From Prevotella sp. (lineage in GTDB: Bacteria; Bacteroidota; Bacteroidia; Bacteroidales; Bacteroidaceae), in assembly GCA_017524385.1 (NCBI GenBank), contig JAFWSS010000269.1, positions 1 through 36,205 of the forward strand: 36,205 nt of DNA, read 5' to 3'. The translations under genes and the position numbers were made by a program. The notes beneath the pieces are model-generated. The model searched no databases. It saw nothing but the letters and a program-made list of their open reading frames with translations, and had not been told where the DNA came from. How positions within the stretch are numbered: position 1 is the first letter of the stretch; each line of letters starts with the position of its first letter. This document shows positions 31,710 through 36,205 of the stretch, one piece after another.

Positions 31710-33170
31710 ATGCCGTTTAGCGATTTACTTCACCATTTCCTCTCCGCCCCTGACAGCACGTGGTCTCTTGTTTCGATACCATTTGCTGTTTCCTTCATCA
31801 TTTTTTTCGGCATCTATATCCTCATCCGCCACTCTTCCAAGGTGACGATGATGTGTTATGTACTGGCCTTCAGCTTGTTTTTCGCCTACAAGGCCAATGG
31901 CATTCTGATGCTGCTGCTGCCCGCCACCGTTTTGGCGACTTACTATCTGACACGGCGTATGAACGAGAAAGAGGGGAAGACTCGCCTGAAATGGATGTGG
32001 GCCATCGTGATACTCGAATTGCTTCCCCTTCTTTATTTTAAGTACACGAACTTTTTCATCGATATCCTCCACGATATCATTTCGAGCAACTTCTCTACCT
32101 TGTCGATAGCCCTTCCTATCGGCATCTCTTTCTATACCTTCCAAGCCATCAGTTACACGGTGGATGTTTACAAAAAACGTTTCACCATGGAAACCAGCCT
32201 GTTGGAATACGCCTTCTACCTGACGTTCTTCCCTTTGTTGATGGCAGGCCCCATAACCCGTGCCGAGACCCTTATTCCACAGTTGAAGCATCGTTACCAC
32301 ATCACTGACAGGCAAGTATATACCGGACTTTGGCTCATCATGGTGGGATTGTTGAAAAAAGCCCTCATAGCCGATTACATCGCCCAATACAACAACTGGA
32401 TATTCGACGACCCTACCGCGTACTCCGGTTTTGAGAACCTGATGGGTGTGATGGGATTCTCCTTGCAGATTTACTGCGACTTCTCCGGCTACAGCGACAT
32501 GAGCATCGGCATTGCGATGCTGATGGGTTACGAACTGAAAGAAAATTTCCGCTATCCCTACCAGTCACTCAATCTTCAGGAGTTTTGGCGTCGATGGCAC
32601 ATCTCCCTTTCCACTTGGTTTCGCGATTACCTCTACATCCCTCTTGGGGGTAATCGCAAAGGCAAGGTGCGCACTTATTTCAACAACTTCGTCACGATGG
32701 TTGTTGCCGGCTTGTGGCATGGTACTACTTGGATGTTCTTGATTTGGGGCGCCCTCCACGGCGTGGGGTTGGTGGTTCATAAATTCTGCCGTCAATGGCT
32801 CGACAAGATAGACAACACGTGGTATGTGAGGGTTTTGGCATGGTGTGTCACCTATAGTTACGTGATGTTCGCATGGGTGTTTTTCCATTCCAAAAGTCTG
32901 CAAACGGCTGGCATTATCATCAAGAAAGTGTTCACCGACTTCAGTTGGGACTATCTTGTACCTTTTGTACAGACGCGGACGGCGTGGACAGTGTTCTTGG
33001 TGCTTGGCATGGCTTTGCATGCCATTCGTGAACGCCATACGGAGCGTTTGAAACAGTGGTTCATCGACTCGCCTGTCACCCTCAAGGTCATTCTCCTTTT
33101 CATCGTGTTGCAGCTGGTGATCAATTTCCGCCTTAGCGACATACAACCTTTCATCTACGCACAATTCTGA
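31710..33170 (+). CDS. MBOAT family O-acyltransferase (AlgI/PatA-like)
   Basis: The 486-residue integral membrane protein has about ten helices and belongs to the AlgI/PatA/DltB group. FWRRWHISLSTWFRDYLYIPLGG (292 onward) is the family's central signature, and the invariant His is H337 in GLWHGTTW. LPIGISFYTFQ and CDFSGYSDM are also well kept. These proteins move acetyl groups from cytosolic acetyl-CoA across the inner membrane for transfer to glycans. The start at 31710 (ATG) is chosen over TTG 31680, which is only 3 bp after the upstream stop. It lies between two SGNH-type genes, so the substrate is likely an exported polysaccharide or peptidoglycan. Confidence 0.93.
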   Translation: MPFSDLLHHFLSAPDSTWSLVSIPFAVSFIIFFGIYILIRHSSKVTMMCYVLAFSLFFAYKANGILMLLLPATVLATYYLTRRMNEKEGKTRLKWMWAIVILELLPLLYFKYTNFFIDILHDIISSNFSTLSIALPIGISFYTFQAISYTVDVYKKRFTMETSLLEYAFYLTFFPLLMAGPITRAETLIPQLKHRYHITDRQVYTGLWLIMVGLLKKALIADYIAQYNNWIFDDPTAYSGFENLMGVMGFSLQIYCDFSGYSDMSIGIAMLMGYELKENFRYPYQSLNLQEFWRRWHISLSTWFRDYLYIPLGGNRKGKVRTYFNNFVTMVVAGLWHGTTWMFLIWGALHGVGLVVHKFCRQWLDKIDNTWYVRVLAWCVTYSYVMFAWVFFHSKSLQTAGIIIKKVFTDFSWDYLVPFVQTRTAWTVFLVLGMALHAIRERHTERLKQWFIDSPVTLKVILLFIVLQLVINFRLSDIQPFIYAQF

Positions 33171-33175
33171 CATAA

Positions 33176-34243
33176 ATGAGAAAAGCGATATTCACATTGG
33201 TGCTGGCGTTGGGGAGCCTTGCACTCAATGCATCTACCTTCATCCCCGCCACAGACCCAGGATTTGCCTATGTGGGGCGCATCAGTTGGAACACAAAACC
33301 TGGCTCTGCCGTATGGACCTATCCTGGCGTCCAGATACACGCTGTGTTCAACGGCACATCAGCTTCCATGGAAACCAATGCCGACTGTGGCTATTTCATG
33401 GTGGAGATAGACGACCTCGCCCCCCGCAAGGTGCTGGTGGGCAAAGGCCAAACCCTCACGACGCTGGCGGAAGGTATGGAGAACGGACAGCATCGCCTCA
33501 CCATCACCTATCTCATCGAGGGGCTTTACAAGAAACCCACCTTCCTCGGCCTCCATCTCGATGATGGATGCACCCTGGGAAAATGCCCGTCATTGCCAGA
33601 ACGGAAGATAGAGTTCATCGGCAATTCCATCACTTGTGGTTACGGCATAGAGGGCAGCGCTAAAGACAAGCGCTTCCTTTTCAGCCAGCAAAACTTTTAT
33701 GAAACCTATGCCGCGCGCACTGCCCGAGCCCTCAACGCACAGTGTCAGGTGTGCGCACGTAGCGGCATTGGCCTTTACCGCAACTACGGCGGGAAAATTC
33801 CCGACGCAATCATGCCCAACATCTTTCCCCATACTTTTTATGCAACCAAAGGAGAGTTGTGGGACTTCTCGCTTTTCCAGCCCGACGTGGTGTGTGTCAA
33901 CCTTGGTTGCAACGACACGTCTTTGGGGAAATACGACAAGGTTAAGCTCGAAGAAGCGTTCAAGTCATTCACGCTCACCCTGCGCGACTGCTACCCCCAT
34001 GCCAAGATTGTATATATCATCGGAGCCATCCCGGCCTCAAAGCGTCTGACCGACATTCAGGAGGCACAGGAGGCCGCCATCCTTGATGCGGCTAGCCGTG
34101 GAGACAACGAGGTTTATCGCATGGACTTCACCCCCGACGATGGTTCGTTAGGCATGGGTGCCGTTGGGCATCCTTCCATGAAGCGCCATGCATTGATGGC
34201 CGAGGAACTAACCACTTTCCTGCGTACGTTGATGAAATGGTAA
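33176..34243 (+). CDS. secreted CE2-like carbohydrate esterase
   Basis: The 355-residue precursor has a signal peptide (about 1-20, ALNAS) and the two-domain plan of carbohydrate esterase family 2: a beta-sandwich domain (about 25-135) and an SGNH catalytic domain (143-355). The nucleophile is S151 in IEFIGNSITCGYG, where Asn replaces the GDS Asp as is common in this group; block III is LGCND (243-247) and the His is H332 in VGHPS. CE2 enzymes take acetyl groups off glycans. It starts 5 bp after the MBOAT stop, so the same operon both adds and removes acyl groups, or the protein acts as a transferase. A terminator follows at 34330-34377. Confidence 0.88.
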   Translation: MRKAIFTLVLALGSLALNASTFIPATDPGFAYVGRISWNTKPGSAVWTYPGVQIHAVFNGTSASMETNADCGYFMVEIDDLAPRKVLVGKGQTLTTLAEGMENGQHRLTITYLIEGLYKKPTFLGLHLDDGCTLGKCPSLPERKIEFIGNSITCGYGIEGSAKDKRFLFSQQNFYETYAARTARALNAQCQVCARSGIGLYRNYGGKIPDAIMPNIFPHTFYATKGELWDFSLFQPDVVCVNLGCNDTSLGKYDKVKLEEAFKSFTLTLRDCYPHAKIVYIIGAIPASKRLTDIQEAQEAAILDAASRGDNEVYRMDFTPDDGSLGMGAVGHPSMKRHALMAEELTTFLRTLMKW

Positions 34244-34329
34244 TGGGATGGTGGAATCAGACTTTAGTTATAAAAACATTAGTCTTTAATCAATTAGTTC
34301 TTAAGATTTAAAAACCATAAAAGCCAAAG

Positions 34330-34378
34330 AAAAGCGTTGCGAACAATCAGCATAACTGTTTGATTCACAACGCTTTTT
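34330..34378. terminator. bidirectional terminator between CE2 gene and tRNA-Arg
   Basis: AAAAGCGTTG (34330-34339) pairs with CAACGCTTTT (34368-34377), and inner AATCA (34345-34349) with TGATT (34361-34365). T-tracts lie on both sides, TTTTT on plus and CTTTTCTTT on minus, so it can end the esterase message and the tRNA transcript. Confidence 0.85.
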
Positions 34379-34384
34379 GTTTAG

Positions 34385-34458
34385 TGATTCCGTTGGGGCT
34401 CGAACCCAAGACCTACTGCTTAGAAGGCAGTTGCTCTATCCAGCTGAGCTACGGAACC
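34385..34458 (-). tRNA. tRNA-Arg (anticodon UCU)
   Basis: The minus strand folds into a full cloverleaf of 74 nt. The acceptor stem is GGTTCCG with CGGAATC (one G-T pair), and the D arm reads GCTCAGCTGGATAGAGC. The anticodon stem ACTGC/GCAGT encloses CTTCTAA, giving anticodon TCT, and the T arm is TTGGGTTCGAGCCCCAA. The 3' CCA is not encoded. Confidence 0.96.
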
Positions 34459-34472
34459 AGCTAAAACGGCTG

Positions 34473-34504
34473 CAAAATTAGTGATAATTTCTTGGATATC
34501 CAAA
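34473..34504 (-). promoter_or_regulatory. promoter of tRNA-Arg
   Basis: On the minus strand TTTG (34501-34504), 20 bp, TAATTTTG (34473-34480): full consensus, with the mature tRNA starting 14 bp downstream. The perfect palindrome TTGGATATCCAA (34492-34503) overlaps the -33 box. Confidence 0.8.
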
Positions 34505-34871
34505 TTTTTTGTTTGAAATTTCAAGTTTTTCGCATTTCTTTTTAATTAGGATGTCCTTGGGGCACCAATTCTTATCACGAATTATTCAATATGATTCACT
34601 CCTGTTCCAGCCACAAGATCTAACCTTTAACAGAGGATAATGGTTCAACAATGACACCCTGCTCTGAATGTTATGCTCAATATGAAAGCATAACAAATTA
34701 GAGAATTGGGGTGACCAATGCTTGCTTTCCCTTTCTCCTATGAAAAGTTCTCCACAAAGAATGGACAACAATATAACACAAATCTGAAACCTTATTCGTA
34801 TGGAGTATTATCCATCATTGAAGCAAAAAACAACACTTTTGATGAAAATGCAAGTAGTTTGTCTCTTTTTT
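34505..34871. other. intergenic region with no recognised feature
   Basis: No gene, RNA or clear repeat is seen in these 367 bases. Open frames here are under 65 codons and lack family similarity. Confidence 0.6.
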
Positions 34872-34903
34872 TTTGCAAAATAGGAAATAAGGTTGTAAAT
34901 TTG
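34872..34903 (+). promoter_or_regulatory. promoter of the CDF transporter gene
   Basis: TTTG (34872-34875), 20 bp, TAAATTTG (34896-34903): full consensus. Transcription would begin near 34910, so the first ATG at 34926 has a leader of only about 15 nt. Confidence 0.78.
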
Positions 34904-34913
34904 CATCGAATGC

Positions 34914-35057
34914 AAATCATCTGTCATGAACGAGAAAGAAACAGAAAGCAAGTCATCTGCCATAAACGAGAAAGAGGCAGAACATATGTCATCTGGCATG
35001 AATAAGAGAGAAGGAACCCCCAAGTCGTCTGCCATGGATGAAAAAGAAGCAGAACAC
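34914..35057 (+). repeat. 36-bp tandem repeat over the CDF start codon, four copies
   Basis: Units are 34914-34949, 34950-34985, 34986-35021 and 35022-35057. Shared elements are GTCATCTG or GTCGTCTG, then a CATGAACGAG-type stretch and AAAGAGGCAGAA. Units 1, 3 and 4 contain an in-frame ATG at the same place; unit 2 has ATA. The period is twelve codons. Confidence 0.88.
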
Positions 35058-35951
35058 AAGATAGTGAAAGTGACATTGAGGGGGACTCTTGTAAACCTCC
35101 TTTTGATAATGCTGAAATTCGCCGCCGGCATCTTGGGCTCATCTGCCGCTATGCTGGCAGACGCTGTGCATTCCGTGTCGGATTTGTTGACGGACATCAT
35201 CGTACTGATATTCGTGAAAATGGGGCTACGTCCGAAAGACAAAAATCACGATTACGGTCATGGCAAGTTTGAGACACTCTGCACTGTACTGATAGGTCTT
35301 GCTCTGTTTTTCATAGGATTGATGATTTGCTACAACGGAGCCAAGATGTCTTTGAATGCTTTTCAGGGCGAAGTGCTAGAACGTCCCGGGTACATCGCAC
35401 TTGTTGCGGCTATTGTCAGCATGGTTCTTAAAGAATGGTGCTATCGTTTCACCATCCGCACTTCACGGGAGACCCATTCCCCCGCCCTTGCTGCCAACGC
35501 TTGGCATCACCGTTCAGATGCCCTATCCTCTCTAGGTACCACCATCGGTATTGGAGGTGCCATCCTTTTGGGTGAGAAATGGCGGGTGTTGGACCCCATC
35601 ACTGCCATGATTGTTAGTTTCTTCATCTTACGCGTAGCTTATTTCCTCGTCAAAACGGCGATTGGCGAACTTCTTGAGGAGAGTCTCCCAGATGATTTGG
35701 AAGACGAAATCATAAAGATGGCTTCTATGGAAGAAAATGTAACCGACGTCCACCATTTGATGACACGCCGGATTGGCAGGAATATTGCCATAGAGATGCA
35801 CATTCGCGTCCCTGGTGACCTGAGTGTGACTTTGGCACATCTCCATGCCACGAATATTGAGAACAAATTAAAGGAGAAATATGGCCAGTCCACCCACGTC
35901 GGCATACATATCGAACCGATAGAGGAAAAGGAAACGGATGTTGAAAATTGA
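34926..35951 (+). CDS. cation diffusion facilitator (zinc/metal exporter)
   Basis: The protein is 341 residues from ATG 34926. Six membrane helices lie between about 50 and 245, followed by a cytosolic metal-binding domain. The transport site has the His-Asp form: H82xxxD86 in ADAVHSVSD and H194xxxD198 in HHRSDAL, as in zinc exporters, rather than the Asp-Asp form of YiiP. GHGKFE (111-116) is a family signature. The first 44 residues are a hydrophilic tail made of a 12-residue repeat. In-frame ATGs at 34998 and 35034 are equally placed starts; the last gives MDEKEAEH, closest to a normal family N terminus. The gene stands alone with a consensus promoter and is followed by hairpin repeats. Confidence 0.92.
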   Translation: MNEKETESKSSAINEKEAEHMSSGMNKREGTPKSSAMDEKEAEHKIVKVTLRGTLVNLLLIMLKFAAGILGSSAAMLADAVHSVSDLLTDIIVLIFVKMGLRPKDKNHDYGHGKFETLCTVLIGLALFFIGLMICYNGAKMSLNAFQGEVLERPGYIALVAAIVSMVLKEWCYRFTIRTSRETHSPALAANAWHHRSDALSSLGTTIGIGGAILLGEKWRVLDPITAMIVSFFILRVAYFLVKTAIGELLEESLPDDLEDEIIKMASMEENVTDVHHLMTRRIGRNIAIEMHIRVPGDLSVTLAHLHATNIENKLKEKYGQSTHVGIHIEPIEEKETDVEN

Positions 35952-35955
35952 ATTT

Positions 35956-36205
35956 TTGGAGCAGCGAGAGCAGAGTCAAGCTTGCTTGAACTCTGCCGAG
36001 TCGCGACAAAAATCAGCGAAGCTAATTTGGAGCAGCGAGAGCAGAGTCAAGCTTGCTTGAACTCGCCGAGTCGCGACAAAAATCAGCGAAGCTAATTTGG
36101 AGCAGCGAGAGCAGAGTCAAGCTTGCTTGAACTCTGCCGAGTCGCGACAAAAATCAGCGAAGCTAATTTGGAGCAGCGAGAGCAGAGTCAAGCTTGCTTG
36201 AACTC
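35956..36205. repeat. 71-bp hairpin-forming tandem repeat, at least 3.5 copies
   Basis: Units start at 35956, 36027, 36097 and 36168 (71, 70, 71 bp and a partial unit cut by the window end). They are almost identical; unit 2 lacks one T. Each holds an inverted repeat in which CAGAGTCAAGC pairs with GCTTGAACTCTG (one bulged A), and outer GCGA with TCGC, so a long hairpin can form on either strand. The array starts 5 bp after the CDF stop codon and goes on past the window. Confidence 0.95.

Noticed and set aside
34586-34771. Minus-strand frame of 61 codons between tRNA and CDF gene
   Set aside because: No family, no promoter and no ribosome binding site; length is within chance.
35956-36205. 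CRISPR array
   Set aside because: The units are contiguous 71-bp repeats with no unique spacers and no cas genes.

Overview
The window looks like chromosomal DNA of a Bacteroidales species, most likely Prevotella or a close relative. Evidence: at least ten intergenic sites match the Bacteroidetes sigma promoter (TTTG, 19-21 bp, TAnnTTTG). The protein families are typical of the group: two TPR genes beside gyrA, serC-serA-DUF1015, a DUF4369 lipoprotein, a stand-alone methionine synthase activation domain. Shine-Dalgarno sequences are mostly weak. The species call is inference.

Layout. (1) 1-5206, minus strand: the end of a surface polysaccharide cluster that continues off the left edge. It holds a GT4 glycosyltransferase, a NeuD-like acyltransferase, an IspD-type cytidylyltransferase fused to a DRE-TIM aldolase, a D-2-hydroxyacid dehydrogenase and an acyl carrier protein cut by the window edge. 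The last three look like a small pathway making and activating an unusual hydroxy-acid building block. (2) 5466-6170: non-coding DNA with an 11-bp tandem repeat, a 36-bp tandem repeat and a decayed piece of methylmalonyl-CoA mutase. (3) 6315-9648: a DASS/SLC13 transporter, a repeat-rich lipoprotein and a polyprenol-phosphate mannosyltransferase. (4) 9727-14670, minus: one operon of a DUF4369 lipoprotein, dihydroorotase, the MetH activation domain, a membrane metallophosphoesterase and PlsC. (5) 14779-16125, minus: an FtsB/DivIC protein with a small membrane protein, and a secreted dockerin-only protein. (6) 16355-20314, minus: serC, serA (Lys in place of the catalytic His), DUF1015 and YigZ, with a strong terminator between serA and DUF1015. 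(7) 20565-26103, minus: gyrA with a long acidic tail, then two secreted TPR proteins. (8) 26439-30688, minus: pepD, a TTD14-like P-loop/CYTH protein and truA, then an anti-sigma-like protein and a Spy-like protein with no sigma factor beside them. (9) 30882-34243, plus: a three-gene envelope O-acetylation set (SGNH, MBOAT, CE2 esterase). (10) 34330-36205: a tRNA-Arg(UCU) gene, a CDF metal exporter whose start codon lies inside a 36-bp tandem repeat, and a 71-bp hairpin-forming tandem repeat running off the right edge.

Most of the window is ordinary core metabolism and cell-envelope biology. The least ordinary items are the cytidylyltransferase-aldolase fusion with its neighbours, the terminator inside the serine operon, the repeat-embedded start of the CDF gene, the stand-alone MetH activation domain, the TTD14 homologue and the set of intergenic minisatellites.
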